DNA from: Methylobacterium sp. E-066
Lineage (GTDB): Bacteria; Pseudomonadota; Alphaproteobacteria; Rhizobiales; Beijerinckiaceae
NCBI RefSeq assembly: GCF_022829635.1
Contig: NZ_JAKSYO010000192.1
Span: forward strand, 1 to 64,000
Length of the DNA: 64,000 nt
Direction: 5' to 3'
Part shown: one piece after another, positions 1 through 8,262 of the stretch
How the letters are laid out: each line of letters opens with the position of its first letter
How positions within the stretch are numbered: position 1 is the first letter of the stretch
Program-made: the position numbers and the translations under genes
Notes under the pieces: generated by a model
What the model was told of the DNA's origin: nothing
What the model saw: the letters and a program-made list of their open reading frames with translations, nothing else
The model's database searches: none

Positions 1-139
1 CCGCGGCACCCGCAACCAGGGTGTCCTGCTCGTCAACGCCGCCAACCTCGCCCCGGCCTATTCCAGCGCGATCGGTCGCCGCGACGACGAGTTCGCCGTC
101 GTCCGCGCCGGCCTGAACTACAAGTTCGGCTCGTACTAA
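1..139 (+). CDS. Outer-membrane beta-barrel protein, C-terminal end only
   Basis: Only the last 45 codons are inside the window, read in the frame starting at base 2 and stopping with TAA at 137-139. The tail ends in VRAGLNYKFGSY, an alternating hydrophobic/polar strand with a terminal aromatic residue. This is typical of the last strand of Omp25/Omp31-like porins of Rhizobiales, which is recognised by the barrel assembly machinery. The rest of the gene, including its signal peptide, lies upstream of the window. A good terminator follows at 205-229. The family call rests on this short tail alone. Confidence 0.6.
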   Translation, partial: RGTRNQGVLLVNAANLAPAYSSAIGRRDDEFAVVRAGLNYKFGSY

Positions 140-204
140 GAACAGCCGACACCGCTTGACCTAAGCATCCCCAGCCCGATCAGACTGGCCGCTTAGGCGA
201 GGAG

Positions 205-229
205 CGTCCCGGGATTACATCCCGGGACG
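205..229 (+). terminator. Intrinsic terminator after the outer-membrane protein gene
   Basis: A perfect 10-bp stem (205-214 pairs with 220-229, arms cgtcccggga and tcccgggacg) with a 5-base loop is followed by a short T-rich run (tcttt). It sits between the + strand barrel gene and the convergent DUF5872 gene, so it may serve both strands. Confidence 0.75.
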
Positions 230-246
230 TCTTTGTATGGGCCGGT

Positions 247-753
247 CTAGGCGTGAACCGCCTGCGCCAGCTCGGCCTTCGACATCCGCGAGCGGCCGGA
301 CACGTTCTGCGCCCTGGCTTTGCGCATCAGCTCGGCCTTCGTCGGTCCCGTCTTTCCGCTCTCGCGCGCCGCCGCAGCCTTCTCGGCAGCGACCTTGGGC
401 TGCTTCGAGAACTGCTTGCCCTTGCGCGTGTCGGCCCGCTTCTTGGCGGTGCTCGCCGCGTATTCCGCGTTGGTCAGGCTCGCGCGGGCCTTCTTGGGTA
501 GGTAGCGCTCGCCGGTCTTGCCGCTCTCTGCGCCCGACTTCGTGCCCCATTCCTCCTCAGTCCATTGCTGGAGGTGGTTGTCGGGGTCCTTCTTGCCGGC
601 GTAGCCGCCGCCGGCCTTCTTGTATTCGGCGGTCGCCATCTGCGCCTTCCGGGCCGACCATTGGCCGGGCTTGCCGCCCTTGTCGGACTGCGTGACCGCA
701 TGCTTGACCGTGTCCCACAGCTTCGGATCGGTCTTCTGGGCGGTTCCCGACAT
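247..753 (-). CDS. DUF5872 domain protein with C-terminal Rho-N/SAP-like helix
   Basis: This 168-residue, lysine-rich protein has a first half that matches what I know of the DUF5872 family: KTDPKLWDTVKHAV, a GGKPGQWSARKAQ segment, then a DNHLQQWTEEEWGTKSG block. The middle is very basic (KKARAS, TAKKRADTRKGKQF). The last 35 residues (TKAELMRKARAQNV, SRMSKAELAQAVHA) look like a small Rho-N/SAP-type helix-extended-loop-helix. A nucleic-acid-binding or nucleoid role is plausible but unproven. It ends against the terminator at 205-229 and is divergent from the small genes starting at 942. Confidence 0.8.
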   Translation of the reverse strand: MSGTAQKTDPKLWDTVKHAVTQSDKGGKPGQWSARKAQMATAEYKKAGGGYAGKKDPDNHLQQWTEEEWGTKSGAESGKTGERYLPKKARASLTNAEYAASTAKKRADTRKGKQFSKQPKVAAEKAAAARESGKTGPTKAELMRKARAQNVSGRSRMSKAELAQAVHA

Positions 754-941
754 CGCTGCGCCTCGCGGATGGAGATGTGGCGATCAACCCGACGCCTGCC
801 GCAGCGTTCCTGTGAGGCTCGTTCGGGCGGTGCGACCGAACGTCGGACGCCTGCCGGAGAGACAGTCCGACGGGCTTTCCCGTCATCCCGGCCGGATACC
901 GCGGGCATCTCGCGCGGTTGTCCCTGAAAGGGAGCCTCCGC

Positions 942-1118
942 ATGCCCGACGCGCCGACGACCAACACGCAAGACCTCGCCAACACCGAGTACGACGCCCA
1001 GCGCCGGGCACGGGCGGCCGCCACACCCCCAACCAGCCCGCCCGACGCTTCCCCAACCTCCTCGGACGAGCGCGCGGAGACGGGCCAGCCTGACGCGAAG
1101 GAAAAGCAGCATGGCTGA
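942..1118 (+). CDS. Small hydrophilic protein of unknown function
   Basis: This 58-residue protein is rich in Thr, Ala, Pro and Asp, with no hydrophobic segment and no motif I recognise. ATG at 942 is preferred over an in-frame TTG at 918 because aagggag lies about 8 bases upstream of 942. Its stop overlaps the start of the next small gene by 8 bases, which suggests translational coupling. Low-complexity composition makes a function guess impossible. Being paired with a second similar-sized, equally charged protein supports it as a real gene. Confidence 0.5.
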   Translation: MPDAPTTNTQDLANTEYDAQRRARAAATPPTSPPDASPTSSDERAETGQPDAKEKQHG

Positions 1119-1320
1119 CGTGCCGACCGACACGCAGGCGCAGCGGATGCCCCAGGGCAAGCCGAAGAGCGAGGGGCTGGCCAACGCGCCGCTGGACACG
1201 GCCACCGGTACGGTCAAGCCCCAGGACGGCCCGATGGACCGGGCCGGCACCGAGGCGGAGGAGGCGGCCCGGGGCGGCCGGAGCCTCGGGGCGGAGCGCG
1301 ACAGGCCTGGCAAACCGTGA
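1111..1320 (+). CDS. Small hydrophilic protein of unknown function, second of a pair
   Basis: This 69-residue protein is strongly charged and disorder-prone: many Gly, Pro, Glu and Arg residues, no cysteine and no membrane segment. It starts inside the last codons of the preceding gene (1111-1118 shared), which is typical of coupled translation. Composition resembles the small stress-type unstructured proteins common in Methylobacterium, but I cannot name a family. The 135 bases after it carry no obvious terminator. Confidence 0.55.
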   Translation: MADVPTDTQAQRMPQGKPKSEGLANAPLDTATGTVKPQDGPMDRAGTEAEEAARGGRSLGAERDRPGKP

Positions 1321-1455
1321 ACGACGCCCCGGCGGCGGCAACTTTGTTTCTCGGCGGTTAAAGCCAAGGTCAGCCGCTATTCAGGCCGCAGGACCAATCT
1401 CCCCCGCGCCTTGCGCCGGGCGGATCCGGTGCAGGCTCGCACAGAGGGTCTGACC

Positions 1456-1725
1456 ATGATGCACCTGAAGATGCTCGCGGCAGCCGCAGCCGTCGCCGGC
1501 GGTCTCGGCCTCGCCTCCGCCAGCGCCGCGCCCTTGGCACCGCCGGCCGCCGACACGATTACCGGCGCCGCGCCGGTCACAGACGTCGCCTATGGGTGCG
1601 GTCCCGGCTTCGCCCCCGGGCCCTACGGCCGTTGCCGTCCGATCTACCGCCGGCCGCGCTTCTACGGCCCCCGCTGCTTCTTCCGCCCGACGCCCTTCGG
1701 GCCGCGACGGGTCTGTCGCTACTGA
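1456..1725 (+). CDS. Secreted GCG_CRPN-motif small protein
   Basis: This 89-residue protein starts at ATG 1456 (a second ATG follows at 1459). Residues 1-25 form a clear signal peptide with an Ala/Val/Gly core ending in ASAAP. The mature part holds YGCGPGFAPGPYGRCRPIY followed by RRPRFYGPRCFFRP and a C-terminal RRVCRY. The GCG...G.YG.CRP pattern is the 'GCG_CRPN prefix-to-repeats' signature seen in small exported proteins of Rhizobiales. It is likely periplasmic or cell-surface, with four cysteines that could form disulfides. Function is unknown. Confidence 0.75.
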   Translation: MMHLKMLAAAAAVAGGLGLASASAAPLAPPAADTITGAAPVTDVAYGCGPGFAPGPYGRCRPIYRRPRFYGPRCFFRPTPFGPRRVCRY

Positions 1726-1734
1726 AGCGGGCGC

Positions 1735-1759
1735 GCGCCGGGGCATCCCGCCCCGGCGC
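1735..1759 (+). terminator. GC-rich hairpin after the GCG_CRPN gene
   Basis: A 10-bp stem gcgccggggc / gccccggcgc with a 5-base loop begins 9 bases after the stop codon. There is no T-run after it, so termination strength is uncertain. The rest of the 299-base gap before sdaA (1760-2024) holds nothing else I can name. Confidence 0.45.
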
Positions 1760-2024
1760 CTCGCGACGGCTCCGCGCCGCCGGCCAGCCGGATTTCGTTT
1801 CCGATCGCCGCCCCTCCGCGGCAACCCCTGCCCAGACCCCGCCGGCCGGCAGCGACGCAAGTCCGGCGCAAGGAAGCGCACCGAGCATACGGAGCTCTGG
1901 GCGATCTCCGGTCCAGACCGGTCCGTTGTCGAGGCTTGGCGCGTTTCTTCCATTGGGCGCCCGCCGGCCTCGAGACATGGACCGCGGCCCCTGACGGGGT
2001 CCCACGGCTGGAACGGGCAGAAAA

Positions 2025-3416
2025 ATGTTTCTCAGCGTGTTCGACGTGTTCAAGCCGGGCATCGGGCCCTCCTCGTCCCACACGATGGGCCCGATGACGG
2101 CGGCCGCCGACTTTTTGGATCTCCTGCGCCGGCACGAGGCCCGCACCGCGGCCGCCGCACTCCGGGTGAGCCTGCACGGCTCGCTGGCCTTCACCGGCCG
2201 GGGACACGCCACCGACCGGGCGGTGGCGCTCGGTCTCCTCGGCTTCCGGCCGGGCGATGTCGCGATCGACGAGGCGGAGCGCGGGCTCGAAGCCCTGCGC
2301 ATCGAGAAGCGGCTCGCCCTGGCGGATCTGCCAAGCCTCGTCTTCGATCCCGCGACCGCGATCGTGTTCGATTACGGGCCGCCGCTGCCCGGGCACGCGA
2401 ACGGCCTGGTGATCAGCGCCCTCGACGCGGGCGGTGCGCCGATCCTGTCCGAGACCTACTACTCGATCGGCGGCGGCTTCGTGGTTACCGCGGCCCAGCG
2501 GGAGGCCGAGGTGCCGCCGCCCAGTGCGGCCGCGGATCTGCGGCTGTGGCCCTATCCGTTCGAGACCTCGGCCGCGATGCTGCGCATGGCGCGCGACAGC
2601 GGCCTGTCGGTGGCCGCGATGAAGCGCGCCAACGAGGTCGTCGGCCGCCCCGAGGCGGAGGTCGATGCGGGCCTCACCCGGATCTGGCGGGCCATGAACG
2701 CCTGCGTCGAGCGCGGCCTGTCCCGGGAGGGCGAATTGCCGGGCGGCCTGCGGGTCAAGCGCCGGGCCAAGCGCATCCGCGACCAGCTCGACCGCGAGCA
2801 GGGCTCCAACATCGCCCAGCCGCACGTCATGACGGATTGGCTGAGCGTCTACGCCATGGCGGTCAACGAGGAGAACGCGGCCGGCGGCCAGGTCGTGACC
2901 GCCCCGACCAACGGCGCCGCCGGGGTCGTTCCGGCGGTGATTCGGTACTACACCGACCATTGCATCGGGGCCGACCCCGCGCGGATCCCGGAATTTCTGC
3001 TGACGGCCGCGGCGATCGGCGGGCTGATCAAGCACAACGCCTCGATCTCCGGCGCGGAGGCCGGCTGCCAGGGGGAGGTCGGCTCGGCCAGCGCCATGGC
3101 GGCGGCCGGCCTCTGCGCCGTGCTCGGCGGAACGCCCGCCCAGGTCGAGAACGCCGCCGAGATCGCCCTGGAGCATCACTTGGGCATGACCTGCGATCCC
3201 GTCGGCGGACTGGTGCAGGTGCCCTGCATCGAGCGCAACGGGATCGGTGCCACCAAGGCGGTGGCGGCGGCCTCGCTGGCTTTGCGCGGCGACGGCTCGC
3301 ATTTCATGCCGCTCGACAATTGCATCGCGGCGATGCGCCAGACCGGCGAGGAGATGAGCGCGAAATACAAGGAGACGAGCCTGGGCGGGCTCGCGGTGAA
3401 CCTGCCGGAATGCTGA
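2025..3416 (+). CDS. sdaA: L-serine ammonia-lyase (iron-sulfur type)
   Basis: The enzyme converts L-serine to pyruvate and ammonia in the cytosol using a [4Fe-4S] cluster. The 463 residues match the usual single-chain length. Signature stretches are visible: [11 protein letters not shown] at 14-24 in the beta domain, the [20 protein letters not shown] segment, [22 protein letters not shown], and [18 protein letters not shown]. The protein ends in LPEC. A terminal cysteine that reaches into the cluster ('tail in mouth') is known for this family. In a serine-cycle methylotroph the enzyme would drain serine to pyruvate. It looks monocistronic. ATG at 2025 directly begins the conserved [17 protein letters not shown] start. 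Confidence 0.96.
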   Translation: MFLSVFDVFKPGIGPSSSHTMGPMTAAADFLDLLRRHEARTAAAALRVSLHGSLAFTGRGHATDRAVALGLLGFRPGDVAIDEAERGLEALRIEKRLALADLPSLVFDPATAIVFDYGPPLPGHANGLVISALDAGGAPILSETYYSIGGGFVVTAAQREAEVPPPSAAADLRLWPYPFETSAAMLRMARDSGLSVAAMKRANEVVGRPEAEVDAGLTRIWRAMNACVERGLSREGELPGGLRVKRRAKRIRDQLDREQGSNIAQPHVMTDWLSVYAMAVNEENAAGGQVVTAPTNGAAGVVPAVIRYYTDHCIGADPARIPEFLLTAAAIGGLIKHNASISGAEAGCQGEVGSASAMAAAGLCAVLGGTPAQVENAAEIALEHHLGMTCDPVGGLVQVPCIERNGIGATKAVAAASLALRGDGSHFMPLDNCIAAMRQTGEEMSAKYKETSLGGLAVNLPEC

Positions 3417-3459
3417 CCGCGCCTCGCGTCAGGCGGGTCGCGCCGTCACCGGTCCGGGA

Positions 3460-3705
3460 TCAGGATTTGAGGTCGGCCGTGACGCGGTCGGCACTGCGCA
3501 CCGGGCTGTCCTGACCCGCGACCAGCGCGCGGAGCTCGGCCTCGGACAGGAGCTGCCCGTCCGGCCCGGTGATGCTGATGCTGTCATGGCCCGCGGCCTG
3601 GAAATCGCTCAGTTTCTTGAGCGCCCATTCCGGCGTCGGGCAATTGTAGGTCGCGGTCCCGTGCGGCTTCCGCGCCCGCACGACGAAGGGCGGCGCGGTC
3701 GTCAT
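3460..3705 (-). CDS. Small protein of unknown function, downstream gene of a pair
   Basis: This 81-residue protein contains PTPEWALKKLSDFQAAGHDSISITGPDGQLLSEAELRALV, which looks like a small alpha/beta fold that pairs a helix with an ITGPDG turn. I do not recognise a named family. Its start overlaps the stop of the preceding minus-strand gene by 4 bases (3702-3705), so the two are co-translated. It converges on sdaA with 43 bases between the stops. Confidence 0.65.
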   Translation of the reverse strand: MTTAPPFVVRARKPHGTATYNCPTPEWALKKLSDFQAAGHDSISITGPDGQLLSEAELRALVAGQDSPVRSADRVTADLKS

Positions 3706-3944
3706 TCGAGCTCGATGCCCGCCGCGCCGAGGATGACGCGCTGCTTCAGGATGGCGATGCGATGGGTCCGGATCGTCTGCTCGATCTGCGTGACGCCCGG
3801 ATCGCCGGTGGCGTTCAGGAGCACGAGCGCGTCCGACAGCGCCGCGATCGCGAACTCGTCCAACAGGATGTTGAACGCGAGGCGCTCCCGCAGGGTCGTG
3901 CAGGTGCAGTCAGGCTGGTCTTTCCGCTGCGACATGTTGGACAA
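3702..3944 (-). CDS. Small helical protein of unknown function, upstream gene of a pair
   Basis: This 80-residue, predicted mainly helical protein begins MSNMSQRKDQ and has two cysteines near the start (DCTCTT). The rest is amphipathic helices (ERLAFNILLDEFAIAALSDALVLL, TQIEQTIRTHRIAILKQRVI). It has no membrane segment or known motif. It forms a two-gene unit with the overlapping 81-residue gene. The 155 bases upstream (3945-4099) contain nothing identifiable. Confidence 0.65.
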   Translation of the reverse strand: MSNMSQRKDQPDCTCTTLRERLAFNILLDEFAIAALSDALVLLNATGDPGVTQIEQTIRTHRIAILKQRVILGAAGIELE

Positions 3945-4099
3945 CGAGCGGGACCGCCGTTGGTTCTCCAGTCGCCGCCCACGCTCCGGTCGGCCGCGCG
4001 CGCCTGTCAGCCCGCCACGGGGCGGGCCGCAGGCGTCGCGGCTGATTCGGCGCGCCTCGGATCCAGGGATCGTGAGGCGCGGCCGCCGGGTTCAGGCGC

Positions 4100-4303
4100 T
4101 CAGCGACGGCCGCCGTCGGCGCCCGGCTTCATAGCGCGTTCGATGGCTTCCATGGCGCTCTCGAACGCCTTCGCCTCGCTGCGGTGCGGACGATCGGATC
4201 GCTCGATCAGCTTGCCACTCCGGCGGATGGCCCATTGGAAATGGCCCTCCGGCTTCGCGATGGGGGAGACCTCGATGGAGTAGGGGTGTGGTACGTCTGA
4301 CAT
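4100..4303 (-). CDS. Small conserved-looking protein of unknown function
   Basis: This 67-residue protein opens MSDVPHPYSIEVSPIAKPEGHFQWAIRRSGKLIERSDRP and then forms a helix (SEAKAFESAMEAIERAMKP). The layout of a short beta sheet with a WAIRRSGKLI hairpin plus a helix recurs in tiny alphaproteobacterial proteins of about 65-75 residues. I cannot assign a function. The 265 bases between its start and the TIGR02300 gene (4304-4568) carry both promoters and no visible gene. Confidence 0.65.
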   Translation of the reverse strand: MSDVPHPYSIEVSPIAKPEGHFQWAIRRSGKLIERSDRPHRSEAKAFESAMEAIERAMKPGADGGRR

Positions 4304-4568
4304 AAGTGCCCTATGCCAGCCTTGCCGCGCGGATGCCAGTCACCTGCGGGCATTCCGCGGCGCAATCTGTCATGGGCTGGGGGCGACGCACCGGCACGGC
4401 ACCGCGGGCCCGGGCATCCGGACCGGCGCGTCCGGCCGTTGCCCGCCCCGGCGGCGGCCCCTTCGGACCCGTGTCGGTCGGGGCGGGCCACCGGGCGCCG
4501 TCCTGTGCTACACACCGTCGAAACCACGCCGGCGATCCGGCATCGAACACGTTCTAAGGAGAGTTGCA

Positions 4569-4955
4569 GTGGCGCGTCCGGACCTTGGTACAAAGCGGAT
4601 CTGCCCGACGACGGGGAAGAAATTCTACGACCTCAACAAGGATCCCGTCGTCTCCCCCTACTCGGGCGAAGTCGTCCCGACCGCCGTCGCGACCTCGTTC
4701 GGCCGGGCGGCCCCTCCCGTCGTCGCCCGCAAGGAGGCGCCGGCCGAGGAGGAGGACGAGGCCGAGGGCCCCGAGCTCGTGTCGCTCGACGAGGTCGAGG
4801 CCGAGGAAGCCGACAAGGACACCGATACCGAGGGCGACGACGCCCTGGACATCGAGGACGACGGCGAGACCGTCGAGGACGACACCCTCGTGGTCGACGA
4901 GGACGACGACAACACCACGGACCTCGTCGAGGTCAGCGACGACGACGACGAGTAG
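4569..4955 (+). CDS. TIGR02300 family protein
   Basis: This 128-residue protein opens with MARPDLGTKRICPTTGKKFYDLNKDPVVSPYSGE, the hallmark of TIGR02300, a family restricted to alphaproteobacteria. A zinc-ribbon-like CPxTGKKFYDL segment is followed by a long acidic tail (many Glu/Asp, ending SDDDDE). Function is not established. In many genomes the gene lies next to a tRNA-Ala gene, but I see no tRNA here. A long hairpin begins 11 bases after the stop. Confidence 0.93.
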   Translation: MARPDLGTKRICPTTGKKFYDLNKDPVVSPYSGEVVPTAVATSFGRAAPPVVARKEAPAEEEDEAEGPELVSLDEVEAEEADKDTDTEGDDALDIEDDGETVEDDTLVVDEDDDNTTDLVEVSDDDDE

Positions 4956-4966
4956 GGCCGCCCGAG

Positions 4967-4996
4967 CGCGATGACGCCGGCATGGGCGTCATCGCG
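4967..4996. terminator. Bidirectional hairpin between convergent genes
   Basis: A perfect 12-bp stem (4967-4978 with 4985-4996, arms cgcgatgacgcc and ggcgtcatcgcg) has a 6-base loop. It lies after the TIGR02300 stop and overlaps the last codons of the convergent 87-residue gene. No clear T-run follows on the + strand, so its termination efficiency is uncertain. Confidence 0.6.
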
Positions 4997-5252
4997 CGAT
5001 CGGCCGCGCCATGAGCAGGGCCGACCGCACGGCCATGCGGCGCGCCGGCTCATCGGCCTCGGCATCGACCATCGCGGCGGACGCGAAGGCGTGCGCCGCG
5101 ACGGAAGCGGCCAGGTCCAGGACGTGATCCGGACCGATGGCGTGCGTCCGCGTCGCGGGCTCCGCCAGATAGGCGTCGACCGCGGAGCCGACCGCCTCGA
5201 TCGCGATGCGTTCGTCGGTCACGAGGTCCCAGAGCGTGGCGGTCTCGGGCAT
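4989..5252 (-). CDS. Small helical protein of unknown function
   Basis: This 87-residue protein starts at the ATG at 5252 (MPETATLWDLVTDER). A much longer reading frame extends upstream but covers the divergent gene and has no plausible start. It is mostly alpha-helical and alanine-rich, with DHVLDLAASVAAHAFASAAMVDAEADEPARRMAVRSALLMARPI at the end. It has no motif I know and no signal peptide. It is divergent from the YkgJ-type gene with 63 bases between the starts, so the promoters must overlap or lie back to back. Confidence 0.6.
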   Translation of the reverse strand: MPETATLWDLVTDERIAIEAVGSAVDAYLAEPATRTHAIGPDHVLDLAASVAAHAFASAAMVDAEADEPARRMAVRSALLMARPIAR

Positions 5253-5315
5253 CGGCAGGGTCCTGCACCGCTGGCGGTGATCGCAACGTTGTAACAGCAC
5301 GGATGGCCGCCCCGT

Positions 5316-5816
5316 GTGGCGTCCGCCCCTCACAGGATCGGCATCGATGACATCCTCGGTCGCGGCTCCCCGCGCTTGACGGCTTCCCACGCCGCAGGCG
5401 CTCTCGTTCCCGGCCGATCCTGCGGACCGTGTACGGCCTGTTGCCGGATCCTGGAGATCAAGGCCCTCGACAAGCCGGCGGGCACGCTGTGCCGGCACAG
5501 CACCGGCCGGGCCTGCGGGATCTATCCGGACCGTCCCGAGGCCTGCGCCCAATGGCACTGCCTGTGGCGCCGGATCGGGGCCCTGCCGGACGCGCTGCGG
5601 CCCGACCGATCGGGCGTGGTTTTCGGGCTGGAACGCCGCCCACCCGGTGCAGACACATCCGAGGGGGCCTGTATCGTGGGCCGCGCCCTGGACGACGAGC
5701 AGGCTTTCGAGCGCTGGGAGGCGGTCGAGGCCTTCGCCATGTTCGTTCGGGAGGGCTCCCTGCCGGTCTGGAAGGCGCATGACCAGCACGCGACCCTGAT
5801 GAACCCAAGCCGGTAG
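5316..5816 (+). CDS. YkgJ-type cysteine-cluster protein
   Basis: This 166-residue protein carries the CxxCxxCC cluster family pattern: C36, C39, C42 and C43 (CGPCTACC), then C59, C67, C77 and C82 around RACGIYPDRPEAC. The family (YkgJ, PF03692) is thought to bind zinc or an iron-sulfur cluster. Its biochemical role is unknown. The start is taken as GTG 5316 because there is no in-frame ATG before the cluster. A start inside the first 30 residues is equally possible, since residues 1-30 are not conserved-looking. Confidence 0.75.
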   Translation: MASAPHRIGIDDILGRGSPRLTASHAAGALVPGRSCGPCTACCRILEIKALDKPAGTLCRHSTGRACGIYPDRPEACAQWHCLWRRIGALPDALRPDRSGVVFGLERRPPGADTSEGACIVGRALDDEQAFERWEAVEAFAMFVREGSLPVWKAHDQHATLMNPSR

Positions 5817-6010
5817 ATCCCCGGTCGCCGCGGTTCACGCTACGCGTGACGGGCCCCCGCGGCCCGATCCGATCACGGGCCAGCGGGGGAGGTCGTCGAG
5901 GTCACCGGCGCGAGCCGATACGCAACGTGGCTCGCGGGACCGGTGATAGCCGGCTCCGGTTAGCCAAAGCGCAAGCCAGCGCCCACGCTTCGGTCCCGGA
6001 TCGGGAAAGC

Positions 6011-6220
6011 TCAGTCGGCCTTCAGGTTGGCCGCGCTCTCCTTGCCGCTGCGCCGATCGGCCTCGACGTCGTAGGAGATCTTCTGCCCCTCGATCAGGTT
6101 GCGCATGCCTGCGCGCTCGACAGCCGAGATATGGACGAACACGTCCTTGCCGCCATCATCGGGCTGGATGAAGCCGTAGCCCTTGGTCTCGTTGAACCGC
6201 TTGACGGTACCGGTAGCCAT
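6011..6220 (-). CDS. cspA: CspA-family cold-shock protein
   Basis: This 69-residue, single cold-shock domain protein binds single-stranded RNA/DNA as a chaperone. RNP1 (KGYGFIQPD) and RNP2 (VFVHIS) are both intact. The C-terminal SYDVEADRRSGKESAANLKAD is the usual alphaproteobacterial form. It lies downstream of the glycosyltransferase gene on the same strand with a 135-base gap that may hold its own promoter and a leader. The gap 5817-6010 below it shows no gene. Confidence 0.97.
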   Translation of the reverse strand: MATGTVKRFNETKGYGFIQPDDGGKDVFVHISAVERAGMRNLIEGQKISYDVEADRRSGKESAANLKAD

Positions 6221-6355
6221 AGAGTTGTCCTAGTCGTCTCCGGCTCGCCAAAGCGACGTGCCGCAGGGGCCGAACGAGCCGCCTTGGCCGACTGTTCCCA
6301 AAGTTCCGCGCATGCGCAACCGCCAAGCCGTCCGAAAGCCGTCCGAAACCGCCCT

Positions 6356-8218
6356 TCACGGCAGCGCCCGCCGGCGCAGCCGGCCGCTGCGCGAGGTGCG
6401 CGACAGGCCGTGCGGGGTCTTGTTCCAGCGCACGGGAGCGCGGACCAGCTCGATCAGGGCCATCCAGGCGGCCAGGCTGACGAGGAGGAAATAGACCGGC
6501 ATGCAGGGGGCCACCTGCGCGAGATCGCCCCAGCCGCGCCGGGCGCAGCCGACCAGGGCCGGCAGAGCCATGGCGGCGAGCCCGACGCCGAACAGGGTGA
6601 TGGCGAGACCGGCGGCGAGATTATCTTGGAAGGACGGGGCGGCCTGGATCTCCAGGATTAGGAAGTTCCACACGGCGCCGGCCAGGCAGACGGGGTAGGC
6701 CAGCGCCGAGACCACCGTCCCGGGCACCAGCGCCACGGCACCGAGTGTCTCCAGGCCGCCGAGGCGACAGGCATTGGCCAGCGGGTGACGCCCATGGGCG
6801 AGGCTGGTCTGCATCAGGCCCTTCAGCCAGCGGGTGCGCTGGGCGAGCCAGGGCCCGAGCCGGGCCGGGGCCTCCTCGATCGTGGCGCTCGGCAGGTCGC
6901 CCACCGCGTAGCCCGCCAGCGCCAGCCGGATCCCGAGATCGGCATCCTCGGTGACGTTCCAGGGATCCCAGCCGCGCAGGTCCCGCAGCACCCGGGTGCG
7001 CAGGTGCATGGAGGTGCCGCCCAGCGGAATCGGCAGGTCGAGGCGTGCGAGCGCCGGATTCAGCACGTCGAACAGGCCCGCATATTCGAGCGCGAAGGCG
7101 CGGGCCAACAGGGAGTCGTCGGCATTGTCGATCACGAGGCGGCCCTGGAGGCAGGCCGTGCTCTCCGGCAGGCGCGCGAACAGCGATGCGGAGAGCCGCA
7201 ATTGCCCGGGATCGGGCAAATCCTCGGCGTCGTAGACCGTCAGAAGGGCGCCGCGGGCGAGCGGCAGGGCCGCGTTGAGCGCCCGCGGCTTGGTGCGGGG
7301 CATCCCCGGCGGCACCGTGATCACCTCGAACCGGGCGGGCAGGGCGCTTCGCGCCACGGCCGCCGCGGTCTCCGGATCGTCCGCCTCGAGCAGGAGCTTG
7401 ATGTCGAGCTTGGCCGCCGGATAATCGAGGGCCATGAGCGCTTCGATCAGGCTAGGCACCACCGCGGCTTCGCGGTGGAGGGCGACCAGCACCGTGTAGA
7501 CCGGCAGGTCAAGGTCGGCGAGCAGGTCCACCGGGTCGGTCGCCACCGGCGCCGGGATGACCAGGGCGGTCAGCCGGAACGTCGTCATCGCCAGGAACAG
7601 GCCCTGACCCGCCAGGGTCACCGCACGGGCCAGCGGCGGCGGCAGCACCGCGAACAGGCACAGCGCCGCGATCGACGCGAGGACGAGGAGCAGCAGCCAC
7701 CGGCTCGCGGGCTCACGCGGCACGGCCCGCTCGGGCGCGTGGCGCCGCAGATCCTGCGCGGCGTGATCCGCCACCGCCCCGGGGATCGCGGCGAACACCG
7801 CCTCGCGCAGATGCGTCGGGCTGATGATCGCCGGCATCGCGGCGCGGTGGGGGGCGTCGAGGAGCTCCGCGATCAGCCGGCCGCGGGGTGCCAGCACGCA
7901 GGGGGCGACCGACCCGGGCGCCAGGGGCGCGAGGCCGGCGACCAGGCTGTCGGGAAAGCGCAGGCCGAGGCCGAACGCGATCGGCCCGTCGAGATAGGGG
8001 GCGCCGAGTTTTCGGGCGAGGGCGCGGTAATACGCCGTCTCGTCCATCAGACCGGCACTCAGCAGCGCAGTCGCCGAATCGGTCCCGGCAGCGGCGGCCT
8101 CCCGGGCCGCCCGGATCAGCAGGCGGGCCTCGACCCCTTCGGCGAGCAGGAAGGCGATCTCCGGCGGCAGGGAGAGCGCGTGGGTGATGTCGGCCGTGGG
8201 CAGGCGCTGCACCGACAC
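6356..8218 (-). CDS. Membrane glycosyltransferase family 2 protein with N-terminal MshEN-like domain
   Basis: The protein has 620 residues. Residues about 15-165 resemble the N-terminal domain of GspE/MshE (LLSAGLMDETAYYRALARKLGAPYLD). Two membrane segments follow at about 173-225. A processive GT2 catalytic domain occupies about 235-460, with YDAEDLPDPGQL (DxD), EDADLGIRLALAGY and the QRTRWLKG (QxxRW) motif. Three to four more membrane spans close the protein. This layout is that of bacterial synthases which make and export a polysaccharide across the inner membrane. The product cannot be told from sequence. It starts at GTG 8218, only 44 bases from a divergent binding-protein gene. Confidence 0.85.
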   Translation of the reverse strand: MSVQRLPTADITHALSLPPEIAFLLAEGVEARLLIRAAREAAAAGTDSATALLSAGLMDETAYYRALARKLGAPYLDGPIAFGLGLRFPDSLVAGLAPLAPGSVAPCVLAPRGRLIAELLDAPHRAAMPAIISPTHLREAVFAAIPGAVADHAAQDLRRHAPERAVPREPASRWLLLLVLASIAALCLFAVLPPPLARAVTLAGQGLFLAMTTFRLTALVIPAPVATDPVDLLADLDLPVYTVLVALHREAAVVPSLIEALMALDYPAAKLDIKLLLEADDPETAAAVARSALPARFEVITVPPGMPRTKPRALNAALPLARGALLTVYDAEDLPDPGQLRLSASLFARLPESTACLQGRLVIDNADDSLLARAFALEYAGLFDVLNPALARLDLPIPLGGTSMHLRTRVLRDLRGWDPWNVTEDADLGIRLALAGYAVGDLPSATIEEAPARLGPWLAQRTRWLKGLMQTSLAHGRHPLANACRLGGLETLGAVALVPGTVVSALAYPVCLAGAVWNFLILEIQAAPSFQDNLAAGLAITLFGVGLAAMALPALVGCARRGWGDLAQVAPCMPVYFLLVSLAAWMALIELVRAPVRWNKTPHGLSRTSRSGRLRRRALP

Positions 8219-8262
8219 GCCGGCGCTCCCCCGGTGGCCCCAGGACGTGCTAGGGGAGGGGC

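Noticed and set aside
1592-3514. A 640-codon + strand frame over sdaA and its upstream region.
   Set aside because: It is an alternate frame of sdaA. Its product is arginine/proline/glycine-rich with no domain, while sdaA has complete motifs.
4956-5010. A tRNA-Ala gene next to the TIGR02300 gene, as in many relatives.
   Set aside because: The sequence here is a 12-bp hairpin with no anticodon arm or T-loop consensus. I found no tRNA in the window.
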